Of a DNA stretch of 64,000 bases, positions 9,772 to 18,877 are shown piece by piece. The stretch covers positions 2,294,001 to 2,358,000 of the forward strand of contig JAPTYK010000001.1 of NCBI GenBank assembly GCA_026913215.1. Reading direction: 5' to 3'. Position numbers and translations under genes: made by a program. Origin of the DNA: Streptomyces diastatochromogenes (GTDB lineage: Bacteria; Actinomycetota; Actinomycetes; Streptomycetales; Streptomycetaceae). The notes beneath the pieces were generated by a model that was not told the DNA's origin, ran no database searches, and saw only the letters and a list, made by a program, of their open reading frames with translations. Numbering within the stretch: position 1 is the first letter of the stretch; every line of letters starts with the position of its first letter.

Positions 9772-11393
9772 CTAACCGCCGGTCGTGCGGAAGGACTCCA
9801 GGGCCTCGTCGAAGCGGATGCGGTCCTCTTCGGAGCGGCCCACCGGGGCGGAGACCCACACGTCGTACAGCGTCCCGTCCTTCTCCCAGCAGACGTCGAT
9901 GGTGTGCCGGGCCCCCTCGGCGCTGGTGAAGCCGTCCCAGGTGAACTCCCAGCGGGCGGCGGGCAGTCCCTGGTGCGTCGTCTCCTGGACCAGGGCGTCG
10001 CGGTACCCCGGATTGGTCGTCGGACCGTTCTCGGCGGAGGCGCGCATCACCCCGATCGCCCCGCCGGGCGGGATCGCCCGGATCCGCACCCCGACCCGTA
10101 CGGCCCCGTCCGTCGAGGTGTAGAACACCCGCTCGCCGTCGGTCGAACGGATCGCCCCGTAGGGGACCTTCAGGGCGAAGCCGCGTTCGTCGGTGACCTC
10201 CTTGGACGGGTACCGGTCCGCTTCGGGGTCGGGAACGGTGCCGGCCGTCGCGGCGGCGGAGGGGCGGGGTGGTAGTCGCCGTGGCCGGGGCGGAGCTCGC
10301 CGAGGAGCCGGACGTGCCGGACGGCCGCCCCGCCGCCCCGGCCGGCGGCTCGTCCTTCATCGCGACCAGCACCGCCACCGTCACCGCCGCGGCGCAGACC
10401 GCGACGGCGGCGGCCACGAACGGCAGCGCCTTCGGCCTCCGGCTCCCGCTCCCCGGCCGCCGGCGGCCGGAACCGCCGGGTCCTGAGCGGTGGGCCGGTC
10501 CCGTACCTCCGTCGCGGCGGCCGGTGCGGCGGCCTCGCGCGCGGTCGGGCCGGTGACCGGCGCGGCCGGCTCCTCCCCGCGGCGCACGCGGCGAGCAGCC
10601 GGCGGGCCTCGGCGGCGCCCAGGCGCAGGGCCGGGTCCCGTTCCAGGAGGCCCTGGACGACGGGGACGAGCGGCCCCATCCGTTCGGACGGCCGGATCTC
10701 CTCGTACACGATCGCGTGCAGCATCGCGCCGATCGAGTCCCGGCGGAACGGCGAGGTGCCCGTGGCCGCCGCGCAGAGCACCGCGCCGAGCGACCACAGG
10801 TCGGAGGCGGGCCCCGCGTCGCCGCCCTGCATCCGCTCCGGCGCCGTGTACTCCGGGGTGCCGATGAAGACCCCGGTCCGGCTGAGCGTCGTGGCCCCGG
10901 GGAGGCTGGCGATGCCGAAGTCGGTGAGCACCGCCCTGCCGGTGTCCTTCTCCAGGAGGACGTTGGCGGGTTTCACGTCCCGGTGCAGCACGTCACGAGC
11001 GTGGGCGGCGGACAGCGCGTCGAGCAGGCCGAGCCCGAGCCGCGCGGTCGCGCGCGGGGACAGGACCTCGCCGGCGGCCAGCCGGTCGGCGAGCGAGCCG
11101 CCGTCGACGAGCTCCATCACCAGGGCGGGCCGTCCCTCGTGCTCGACGACGTCGTGGACGACGATCACGTGCGGGTGGCGGACCTGCGCGACGACCCGGG
11201 CCTCGCGCAGGGCGTCCGCCGGGTCGGCGCCGGAGTCGAGGGCGAGCGTCTTGACGGCGACCTGGCGCCCGAGGAGCTCGTCGGTGGCCCGCCGGACGAC
11301 GCCCATGCCGCCCTGGCCGAGGCGCTCGCCGAGGCGGTACCGCCCGCCGATCAGCTCGCGATCGGCCTGTTCAGGACCGTTGTACGCCACCAC
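9772..11393 (-). CDS. Transmembrane Ser/Thr protein kinase (frameshifted C-terminal half)
   Basis: The GTG start at 11393/11390 is preceded by GGGGGAGCGA. The N-terminal kinase domain is complete: glycine loop LGQGGMGVV, the VAVK lysine, HRDVKPANVLL catalytic loop, DFGIAS, then GTPEYTAPERM. A Pro/Arg-rich linker leads to one membrane segment (VAAAVAVCAAAVTVAVLV) and an extracellular domain that ends FRTTGG and includes DVCWEKDGTLYDVWV. This is the PknB-like layout of bacterial sensor kinases without PASTA repeats. Breaks lie in the linker (about 10580, 10460, 10300 and 10210). The outer domain is not one I recognise. The next gene downstream is the EI24 membrane protein. Confidence 0.87.
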
Positions 11394-11457
11394 TCGCTCC
11401 CCCGCCCGCCGTCCGCCGGGCACGGGGACATGATGCCGCAGCGCGTCCCGGCACGGC

Positions 11458-11493
11458 GAGGGCCGCACCCCCTGTCGGTGGGGTGCGGCCCTC
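11458..11493. terminator. Terminator hairpin after ohr
   Basis: Perfect 14-bp arms GAGGGCCGCACCCC (11458-11471) and GGGGTGCGGCCCTC (11480-11493) lie 20 bp past the stop of the Ohr gene and before the kinase gene on the same strand. Confidence 0.75.
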
Positions 11494-11512
11494 GTCGCGC
11501 GCGCGTCCGGGA

Positions 11513-11935
11513 TCAGACGGCGAGCTCGACCGTGATGTTGCCGCGGGTCGCCTTGGAGTACGGGCAGACCTGGTGGGCCTTCTCGATCAGGCTCTTGGCG
11601 GTCTCGGCGTCCACGTTCGGGATGGTCGCCGAGATCTTGACGATGATGCCGAAGCCCTCGTCGTTCTTGCCGATGCCGACCTCGGCGGTGACCGTCGAGC
11701 CGGAGATGTCGGCGTTCTCGTTGCGGGCGACGACGCCGAGCGCGCCCTGGAAGCAGGCGCTGTAGCCGGCCGCGAAGAGCTGCTCGGGGTTGGTGCCCGC
11801 GCCGGAGCCGCCCATGGCCTTCGGCGGGTTCACGACGACGTCGAGCTGACCGTCGTCGGTGGCGACGCGGCCGTCACGGCCGTTCTCGGCGGTGGCGACG
11901 GCGGTGTAGAGGACGTCGGACTGCTGGATCGACAT
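11513..11935 (-). CDS. ohr: Organic hydroperoxide resistance protein Ohr (OsmC/Ohr family), copy 1
   Basis: This intact 140-residue protein is a thiol peroxidase that reduces organic and fatty-acid hydroperoxides with lipoyl-type reductants. Both redox cysteines are present: C61 in AAGYSACFQGAL and C124 in QVCPYSKATRGN. It lies 65 bp downstream of a zinc-independent MDR dehydrogenase on the same strand, and a MarR gene is divergent from that dehydrogenase, so the two probably form one stress operon. No OhrR-type palindrome is seen in front of it, unlike the second copy at 30952. Confidence 0.93.
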   Translation of the reverse strand: MSIQQSDVLYTAVATAENGRDGRVATDDGQLDVVVNPPKAMGGSGAGTNPEQLFAAGYSACFQGALGVVARNENADISGSTVTAEVGIGKNDEGFGIIVKISATIPNVDAETAKSLIEKAHQVCPYSKATRGNITVELAV

Positions 11936-12000
11936 GCTGGTGTCTTCCTTGTTCGTTCCGCCGACGACTCGCGCCCACGATCGCGACGGCTGGGGGAAGC

Positions 12001-13020
12001 CTAGCGGGTCGCCGAGACGATCATCTTTCCGGTGTTGTCGCCGCGCAGCAGACCGAGGAAGGCGTCCACACCGTTCTCGATGCCCTCGACGAAGGTCTCG
12101 CGGTGCTTCAGCTCGCCCGAGGCGAGCCAGCCGCCGACCTCGCGGACGAACTGCTCCTGCAGGCCGTAGTGGTCGCCGACCAGGACGCCCTGGAGCCGCA
12201 GCCGCTTGCCGATGATCATCGCCATGTTGCGCGGACCGGGGGTCGGCTCGGTGTCGTTGTACTGGGCGATCATGCCGCAGATGGTGGCGCGGCCGTGCAC
12301 GTTGAGCGAGGAGATCGCGGCTTCGAGGTGCTCCCCGCCGACGTTGTCGAAGTAGACGTCGATGCCGTCCGGGGCGGCCCGGCGGAGCTGCACCGCGACG
12401 GGGCCGTCCTTGTAGTTGAACGCGGCGTCGAAGCCGAGCTCCTCGACGAGGAACTTGACCTTCTCGTCGGAGCCGGCGGAGCCGATGACCCGGGAGGCGC
12501 CCCTGAGCTTCGCCATCTGGCCGACCTGGCTGCCGACGGCGCCGGCCGCGCCGGAGACGAAGACGGTGTCGCCCTCCTTGAAGGAGGCGACCTCGAAGAG
12601 GCCCGCGTAGGCCGTGAGGCCGGTCATGCCGAGCACGCCGAGGTAGGCGGAGAGCGGGGCGAGCTCCGGGTCGACCTTGGTGGCGTGCTGGGCCGGGACG
12701 TCGGCGTACTCGCGCCAGCCGAGGCCGTGCAGGACGTGGTCGCCGACGGCGAAGCCCTCCGCGTTGGAGGCGACGACCTCGCCGACCGCGCCGCCGTCCA
12801 TGGGCTTGTCCAGCTGGAAGGGCGGGATGTACGACTTCACGTCGTTCATCCGGCCGCGCATGTACGGGTCGACGGAGAAGTGCAGGTTGCGCACGAGGAT
12901 GCGGCCCTCGGCGGGCTCGGTGACCGGGGTCTCGCGCAGGGCGAAGTCCGAGGGGACGGGCCAGCCGTGCGGACGGGCGACGAGGTGCCACTCACGGCTG
13001 GACGCGGGAAGAACGGACAT
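12001..13020 (-). CDS. NADP-dependent medium-chain dehydrogenase/reductase (alkenal reductase / prostaglandin reductase type)
   Basis: This is an intact 339-residue protein. The ATG at 13020 has CTGGAGG about 8 nt upstream; an in-frame start at 13053 lacks a site. The sequence shows HFSVDPYMRGRM, typical of the leukotriene B4 12-hydroxydehydrogenase/CurA group, then LGMTGLTAYAGL, the nucleotide loop GAAGAVGSQVGQMAK and YFDNVGGEHLEAA. No zinc-binding cysteines are present. Such enzymes reduce alpha,beta-unsaturated aldehydes and ketones, including lipid peroxidation products, which fits its pairing with Ohr downstream. It is divergent from a MarR gene that probably controls it. Confidence 0.9.
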   Translation of the reverse strand: MSVLPASSREWHLVARPHGWPVPSDFALRETPVTEPAEGRILVRNLHFSVDPYMRGRMNDVKSYIPPFQLDKPMDGGAVGEVVASNAEGFAVGDHVLHGLGWREYADVPAQHATKVDPELAPLSAYLGVLGMTGLTAYAGLFEVASFKEGDTVFVSGAAGAVGSQVGQMAKLRGASRVIGSAGSDEKVKFLVEELGFDAAFNYKDGPVAVQLRRAAPDGIDVYFDNVGGEHLEAAISSLNVHGRATICGMIAQYNDTEPTPGPRNMAMIIGKRLRLQGVLVGDHYGLQEQFVREVGGWLASGELKHRETFVEGIENGVDAFLGLLRGDNTGKMIVSATR

Positions 13021-13059
13021 GAGCACGGCCTCCAGAGAAAGCTTCAGATCCACAAAGGT

Positions 13060-13108
13060 TTACTTACTCAAACAACCATGCGCTTCGATATTTCACGTTG
13101 TCAAGTAA
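13060..13108. promoter_or_regulatory. Possible MarR operator half-sites
   Basis: The 106-bp divergent gap is AT-rich for this genome and carries TTACTT (13060-13065) and its complement AAGTAA (13103-13108), inside GTTTACTTA and CAAGTAAC. The arms are far apart and imperfect, so they may be two separate half-sites for the adjacent MarR protein. Confidence 0.3.
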
Positions 13109-13126
13109 CTGGGTAGGATGGCACCC

Positions 13127-13560
13127 ATGGCCACTTCACGCACGGACCCCCTGACCCTCGAAGTCGTCGAGCTGATCGGCACGGTCGTGGCGCGCTACTA
13201 CGAGGAGTACGAGCAGGCGGCCGCGCAGCACGCGCTGACCGGCGCGCAGGCCCGCGTCCTCGGCCTGCTCTCGCTCGATCCGCTGCCGATGCGCCGCATC
13301 GCCCAGAAGCTGAAGTGCGAGCCCTCCAACGTCACCGGGATCGTCGACCGCCTGGAGGCCCGCGGCCTGGTCGAGCGCCGGCCCGACCCCGACGACCGCC
13401 GGGTCAAGCTGGCCGTCCCCACGGACGAGGGCCGGACACCGCCCGGCGGCTGCGCGAGTCGCTGGACTTCGCGCGCGAGCCGCTCGGCGAGCTGACCGAG
13501 GCCGAGCGGGCCCTGCTGCGGGACCTGCTGAAGCGCATGCTGGGCGTGGACGCGGCGTAG
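13127..13560 (+). CDS. MarR family transcriptional regulator (one frameshift)
   Basis: The start is ATG 13127 (MATSRTDPLTLEVVEL); an ATG at 13118 is also possible. The winged helix is clear: MRRIAQKLKCEPSNVTGIVDRLE, then the wing RRPDPDDRRVKLAVPTDEGR. One base is lost near 13433, after which the dimerisation helix continues as ESLDFAREPLGELTEAERALL. Restored length is 144 residues, normal for MarR. It is divergent from the MDR dehydrogenase/ohr operon and probably represses it in response to reactive aldehydes, phenols or peroxides (inference). It lacks the N-terminal OhrR cysteine, so it is not an OhrR. Confidence 0.87.
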
Positions 13561-13576
13561 CCCCGCGCCGCACCGG

Positions 13577-14513
13577 TCAGACGCACCACCAGAGGAAACG
13601 GGTGCAGGTCGGCGTCGGAGCGGGCGTCGGGCTCTGGCTCTGGCCCGGCGTGGGCGCGGTGGTCGACGGCACGGGCCCGCCGGGCGTCCCGGGTCGCTCG
13701 CCGTCGGACCGCCCGGCGTCGCGGACGCGGTCTCCGCGGGCGGGACGGCCGGGGAGGCCGGGCCGGTGGTCGCGGGCGCGGCGGAGGTCGGGGCGCCGCC
13801 GCTTCCCGGCCGGCCCCGGTCCCGGAGCCCGTCCCCGTACCGGATCCCGTCCCCGTGCCCGCACCCGTACCCGATCCCGTACCCGATCCCGATCCGGATC
13901 CCGTGCCCGATCCGGATCCCGTGCTCACCTGGCGGGGGCGGGTCGGGACGGAGCTCGGCGCGTCCGTCGTCGGGGCCGGGCTCGTCCCCTCCGGCGCCTC
14001 GGAGGTCTCGACGGGCTCGGGCGACAGCGGGGGTTCGGTGACGTCCAGCTCCTCGACGGCGGTGGCGGCGCCGTCCTGCGGGGGCTGCTCCAGGGCGAGT
14101 TTCGCGAAGGTCAGCGTCCCGGCCGCGAGGACCAGACCCACCGTCCCCACCAGGACCGTACGGCCCCGCCCCGAGCGCGCCCGCCTCCCCGCCGCCCGGC
14201 GGAACGGCCCTGGGCCGCGCGGCGTCCGCCGGGGCGGGGCGCGGCGGTTCGAGGACGTCCAGTTCGTAGACGTGCTCGGACGCGGGCCGGTCCGGCTCGG
14301 TGGGGCCGTGGTCCGGGTCTACGGGGCCGTGGTCCGGCTCGGTGAGGCCGTGGTCCTGGGTGCCGTGGCCGGGTGCGGCTCGCCGTATCCGTGGTCCGGG
14401 GTGGGGACCGGTATGTGGGGGGTCTCGTACCGCAGTTCCTCGACGGGAGTCCCGCACCCGGCACAGGCGAGGGCCCCGTTGAGATGCCGCCGGCACGCGT
14501 GGCAGTAGTCCAT
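13577..14513 (-). CDS. SCO2400-like protein: zinc ribbon, membrane segment and Gly-Ser/Thr repeat (frameshifted)
   Basis: The ATG at 14513 gives MDYCHACRRHLNGALACAGC, a small CxxC...CxxC zinc-ribbon-like motif. After a Pro/Thr/Asp-rich stretch there is a basic patch and one membrane helix (TVGLVLAAGTLTFAKLAL), then a long Pro/Thr and Gly-Ser-Thr tail ending CTRFLWWCV. I recognise this shape (zinc ribbon N-terminus, CTRF-type C-terminus) as the Streptomyces SCO2400 family; its function is not known. Several single-base losses interrupt the linker and tail. A hexamer-type DNA repeat at 13826-13925 encodes the Gly-Ser/Thr tract. It converges on the MarR gene, 17 bp apart. Confidence 0.68.
13826..13925. 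repeat. Hexamer/12-mer tandem repeat (GATCCCGTACCC type)
   Basis: Repeated variants of CCCGTACCGATC-like 6- and 12-bp units run through this stretch, inside the SCO2400-like gene. On the minus strand they read as alternating Gly-Ser and Gly-Thr. Such a tract may change length by slippage. Confidence 0.7.
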
Positions 14514-14668
14514 GGGGCCCGCAGGCTATGCGGCCCGGCGCGGCGCCAGGTAGGCGCGGAAGTGAGGATCCTGTGTGGAAACCGCAGGTCGGCGGCGGTG
14601 CGTCGTGATTCTCCCGCTTCGGGAAGGATGACCTCCGGATCGTTCCTCACCCGGAGTGGGGCCTCCGG

Positions 14669-14757
14669 CACCGCCCGTCCCGGAGCCCTGACGGCCCGGC
14701 ACACCGCCCGTCCCGGAACCCTGACGGCCCGGCGCACCGCCCGCCCCGGAGCCCCGG
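14669..14757. repeat. 33-bp tandem repeat, about 2.6 copies, in a 350-bp gap
   Basis: Units begin at 14669, 14702 and 14735, each starting CACCGCCCGTCCCGGAGCCC or a close variant; the third is partial. They lie in the otherwise gene-free gap 14514-14863 between the SCO2400-like and Mbl-like genes. The period is a multiple of three and is open in frames on both strands, but those frames have no start site or family match. I see nothing else in the gap apart from the ribosome site of the next gene. Confidence 0.75.
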
Positions 14758-14863
14758 GCGGCGCAGCCCAGCGCGCGCCGGGCCGCGGACGGCCGGACGA
14801 TGCGAACAGGACCGCGCATCGCGCCCCTCGCCCGTGCCAGCACCGCACTCCGGAGGATCCGCC

Positions 14864-15926
14864 GTGACCGTCAGCCTTGAGCAGCTGCGTCGTTGCCATG
14901 TCGCCGTCGACCTGGGTGCCGCCCGCACCCGGGTCTTCGTCAAGGGCGCCGGACTCGTCGTCGACGAGCCGAGCGTCGCCGCCGTCAACACCCGTACGGG
15001 AGCGCTGATCGCCGTCGGCGCGCTCGCCGAGAAGATGACCGGCCGCACCCCCGACTACATCCGGGTCGTCCGCCCGGTCTCGGGCGGCACGGTCGTCGAC
15101 ATCGAGATGGCGCAGCGGATGCTCCGTCACCTCCTCGGCGAGAAGCTGCGCCGGCAGCTGCGCCGCAAGCCCCGGCTGCGCGCGGCCGCCTGCACCCGCA
15201 CGACAGCGACCCGCTGGCGCAGCGCGCCGCCGTGGAGACCCTCGTCGGTCTCGGGGCCCGCCGGGTCGAGCTGGTCGACACCCTGATCGCGGCGGCCGTG
15301 GGCTGCGGGCTCCCGTCGAGCAGCCGACCGCGACCATGATCCTGGTGTGCGGGGCGGCGACCACGCAGGTCGCGGTGCTCTCGCTCGGCGCGATCGTCAC
15401 GGCCGAGCGGATGCCGGTCGGCGGCAACGCCATCGACCACGCCGTCATCCAGCACCTGCGCCACCACCACGAGCTGATGCTGCCGAGCCAGTCGGTGCGT
15501 CCGCTGCAGCTGGCCCTCAGCGGCAACGGCCTGACGGCGCAGGGGCCGGCCTGGACGGAGATCCACGGCCGGGACGTCGCCACGGGGCTGGCCCGTTCGG
15601 TGACCGTCGACACCGCCGCCGTGCGGGAGGCGATCCACACCCCGCTGACGGCGGTCCTCGACGGCATCGGGAAGGTGCTGCGGGACTGCCCGCCGGACCT
15701 GGTGGCCGACCTCGCGGACCGGGGGATCATGATGGTGGGCGGCAGCGCCCTGCTGCCGGGGCTCGACCAGATGCTGCGCGAGGCGACCGGGATGCCGGTG
15801 CACATCGCCGAACGGCCGGACGTGTGCGCGGTCCTGGGCCTCGGCGCGATGCTGGAGGGCAAGGTCCAGCCGATGGTCCTCGACCCGCTGGCGGAGCGGA
15901 GCCCGTTCGCCGACGAGGAGGACTGA
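14864..15926 (+). CDS. MreB/Mbl-like actin-family rod-shape protein (two frameshifts)
   Basis: The GTG at 14864 (VTVSLEQLRRCHVAVDLGAA) has CGGAGGA 7 nt upstream. Actin-fold motifs are present: phosphate-1 VDLGAARTRVFVKG, then DEPSVAAVNTRTG and GALAEKMTGRTPDYI, GGNAIDHAVI (phosphate-2 region) and IMMVGGSALLPGLDQML (adenosine motif). The canonical MreB loops are somewhat diverged, so this looks like one of the extra Mbl proteins of Streptomyces, which act in spore-wall synthesis rather than vegetative rod shape. Bases are lost near 15190 and 15312. Restored length is 354 residues, normal for the family. Confidence 0.85.
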
Positions 15927-15975
15927 CCGGCGGACCGGGCGCCCGAAACAGGACGGTTCGTACGACAATGAGACC

Positions 15976-17524
15976 ATGACGATCATGGACGAGGACGCCG
16001 AGGCCGGGGGCCCGGAGGCCGCGGACGCGGAGGGGTCCCCCCGCCTGCCCCTGCTGCTCGAAGCGGTCCTCGGCGTCGGCACGGACCTCGAACTCCGCGC
16101 CACCCTCCAGCACATCGTGGACTCCGCCACCGAACTGACCGGAGCCCGCCACGGGGCGCTCGGGGTCGTCGACCCGAGCGCCACCGCCTCACCGAGCTCT
16201 TCACCTCCGGCCTGACGGACGAGGAGCGGCGGCGGATCGGCCGCCTCCCGACGGCCTCACCGGACTGCTCGGCGCCCTGCCCGGGGATCCGGACCCCGGC
16301 GGCCCGACGGCCCGACGGCCGCCCGCGCACCTCCGGCGCGCCCGGGGCCGGCCGGGGACGCGCTCCCGCCTCGGCGTCCCGATCCGGGTCCACACCGAGG
16401 TCTTCGGCGATCTGTACCTCACCGGGAAGCGCGGGGCGGCTTCACCGAGGAGGACCTCGCCCTGCTGCGGGTCCTCGCCTCGCAGGCCGGGATCGCCATC
16501 GGCAACGCCCGTCTGTACGAGACGGCCCGGCAGCGGGAGCGCTGGATCGAGGGCGCGGCCGCGGTGACGACGGCCCTGCTCACCGGCGCCACCGCCGAGA
16601 ACGCCCTGACGACCGTCGCCGAGCGGGCCCGCGTCCTCGCCGGCGCCTCGGCGGGCGTGGTCCTCCAGCCCACCGCGGAGGGCGGGATGGAGATCGTCGC
16701 CGCCTCCACCGCCGACGACCCGGGCGATCTGGTCGGCACGACGATCGCGCCCGGCTCCCCGGTCCTGGTCCAGCTCCTGGGCGGGGAGCCGGTGTTCGTC
16801 GAGGACTCGGCGACCGACCCCCGGATGACCACGCACGTGCGGTCCCGCTTCGGGCCGTCGATGATGCTGCCGCTGCAGAGCGGCGGGAAGCTCATCGGCA
16901 CCCTCGCCCTGCCCCGGCGGCGCGGCGAGGCGCCCTACTCGGCGGTGGACCGGCTGCTCGCCTCGCAGTTCGCCTCGCAGGCCGCGCTCGCCCTCGTCCT
17001 GGCGGACGCGCGGCACGACCGGGAGCGGCTCGCGGTCTTCGAGGACCGCGACCGGATCGCCCGGGACCTGCACGACCTGGTGGTGCAGAGGCTGTTCGCC
17101 ACCGAGATGATGCTGGAGTCGACCCGGCGGCGGGCCGCCGCGTCCTCCGACGAGAACGCGCTGCTCGGCCGGGCCGTCGACGAGCTGGACTCGACGATCC
17201 AGGAGGTCCGGACGACCATCTTCGCCCTCCAGCAGCCGCCGGCCGACGCCCCTGCCTCCTTCCGGGGCCGGGTGCTGCGCGAGACCGGCGGCGCCGCCGC
17301 CCTCCTCGGCTTCCAGCCGTCCGTGCACTCTCCGGCGCCGTCGACACCCTCGTCGACGACGCGACCGCCGACCGGCTCCTCGCCGCCCTGCGCGGGCGCT
17401 CGCGGCGGCGCACCGGCGGTCCGGGATCGGCGCGATCACGGTCGAGGTCTCGGCCGGGGACGCGGGCGCCCGGCTCCGCGTGGAGGACGACGGCACGCCG
17501 CCGACGGCGGTGACCTGGCCCTGA
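15976..17524 (+). CDS. Two-GAF sensor histidine kinase (DevS/NreB-like), truncated ATPase end
   Basis: It starts at ATG 15976 (MTIMDEDAEAGGPEAAD). Two GAF domains follow: the first from LLLEAVLGVGTDLELRATL to RVLASQAGIAIGNARLYETA, the second from TALLTGATAENALTTVAERA to SQFASQAALALVLADAR. The phosphoacceptor helix is IARDLHDLVVQRLFATEM, the HisKA_3 type of DevS/DosS kinases. The ATPase domain reads to RLRVEDDG and then stops within about ten residues, with no visible G2 box. Homologues continue for roughly 40 residues more, so a piece may be missing. Breaks lie near 16190, 16250, 16430 and 17330. No response regulator gene adjoins. Its NarK-type neighbour starts within 60 bp. Confidence 0.82.
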
Positions 17525-17581
17525 CCCCTCGTACGGAGCAGTCCGGCGCGCCCGGCCCCGCCCCGGATCTTGACTGGTGAC

Positions 17582-18813
17582 GTGACCACCGAGACCACTC
17601 CCCCGACAGCGGCGGCCTACCGCAATCTGGTGACGGCCACGATCGGCTTCACCCTCACCTTCTGGGCGTGGGACCTGATCGCGCCGATCGCGAGCTGGTA
17701 CGGCGACCGGCTCTCGCTCAGCTCCTTCCAGCAGTCGCTGCTCGTCGCGGTGCCCGTCCTCGTCGGCTCGGTCGGCCGCATCCCGGCCGGGGCGCTGACC
17801 GACAGGTACGGGGCGAAGCTGATGTTCCCGCTGGTGTCGGCGCTGACGATCGTCCCGGTGCTGCTCCTCGTCGTCGTGAAGGACAGCTACGGCCTGATGC
17901 TGGTCGTCGGCTTCCTCCTCGGCCTCGGCGGCACGACGTTCGCCATCGGCATCCCGCTGGTCAACTCCTGGTTCCCGCCCGCCAAGCGCGGTCTGGCCCT
18001 CGGGTGTTCGGCATGGGCATGGGCGGGGTCGCGCTCTCCGGCTACTTCACCCCCCGGATCGCCAAGCACGGCGAGAACCTGCCGTTCGTCGTGGTCGCGA
18101 TCGCCCTGGCCGCGTACGCGGTGCTCGCCGCGTTCCTCATCACGGACCGCCCGGACCGCCCGGTGCCGACGGCGTCCCTGGCGACCCGCCTGGGCTCGGC
18201 GGCGCGGCTGCGGGTCACCTGGGAACTGTCGGCCCTGTACGCGATCGGCTTCGGCGGGATCGTCGCGTTCGGCGTCTACCTGCCGACGTACCTGAAGACC
18301 TGGTACGAACTCGACCCGACCGACGCGGGCACGAAGGCGGCCGGGTTCGCCCTGGTGACGGTGGTGTTCCGCCCGATCGGCGGCTGGCTCTCGGACCGCC
18401 TGCACCCGGCGCTGGTGACGGCCGCCGCGCTCGGGGTGGTGGCCCTCCTCGCGATCGTGCAGGCCTTCGACCCGCCCCTGGACCCGGGCGGCACCACGGC
18501 CCTGCTCCTCATGGCCGCCGGTCTCGGCACGGCCAGCGGCTCCGTCTTCGCCCTGGTCTCCCAGGTCACCCCCCAGGCCAAGGTCGGCAGCGTGACCGGC
18601 ATCGTCGGCGCGATGGGCGGCCTCGGCGGCTTCCTGCCGCCGCTGGTGATGGGCGCGATCTACAGCGCGAAGGGCTCGTACTCGATCGGGTTCATGCTGC
18701 TGTCGGACCTGGCGCTGGCGGGGTGCGTGTACGCGTACGGGCGGATGCGGGGGATCCGCCGGGACGAGGACCCGGACCCGTCACCGGAGAAGGCGGCGGC
18801 GACCAGCCGGTGA
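17582..18813 (+). CDS. NarK/NasA-type nitrate/nitrite MFS transporter
   Basis: I chose GTG 17582 (VTTETTPPTAAAYRNLVTAT); TTG 17570 is also in frame. Restored length is 410 residues with 12 likely membrane helices. The opening FTLTFWAWDLIAPIASWYG and the segment GRIPAGALTDRYGAKLMFPL are typical of the nitrate/nitrite porter family, as is the glycine-rich VTGIVGAMGGLGGFLPPL late in the protein, which matches the nitrate signature. It should import nitrate or exchange nitrite. One base is lost near 18003. The next gene upstream is a sensor kinase; NasA lies 40 kb away, so it is not in an operon with the reductase. Confidence 0.88.
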
Positions 18814-18877
18814 CGGCTCCCGGGCGGGCGGGCGTCCCGGCAGAATGGGCGCCGTGACCTTCGAAGGAGTCCGACCG

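Noticed and set aside
13826..13925. A CRISPR-like array
   Set aside because: Units are 6-12 bp without spacers and lie inside a coding frame.
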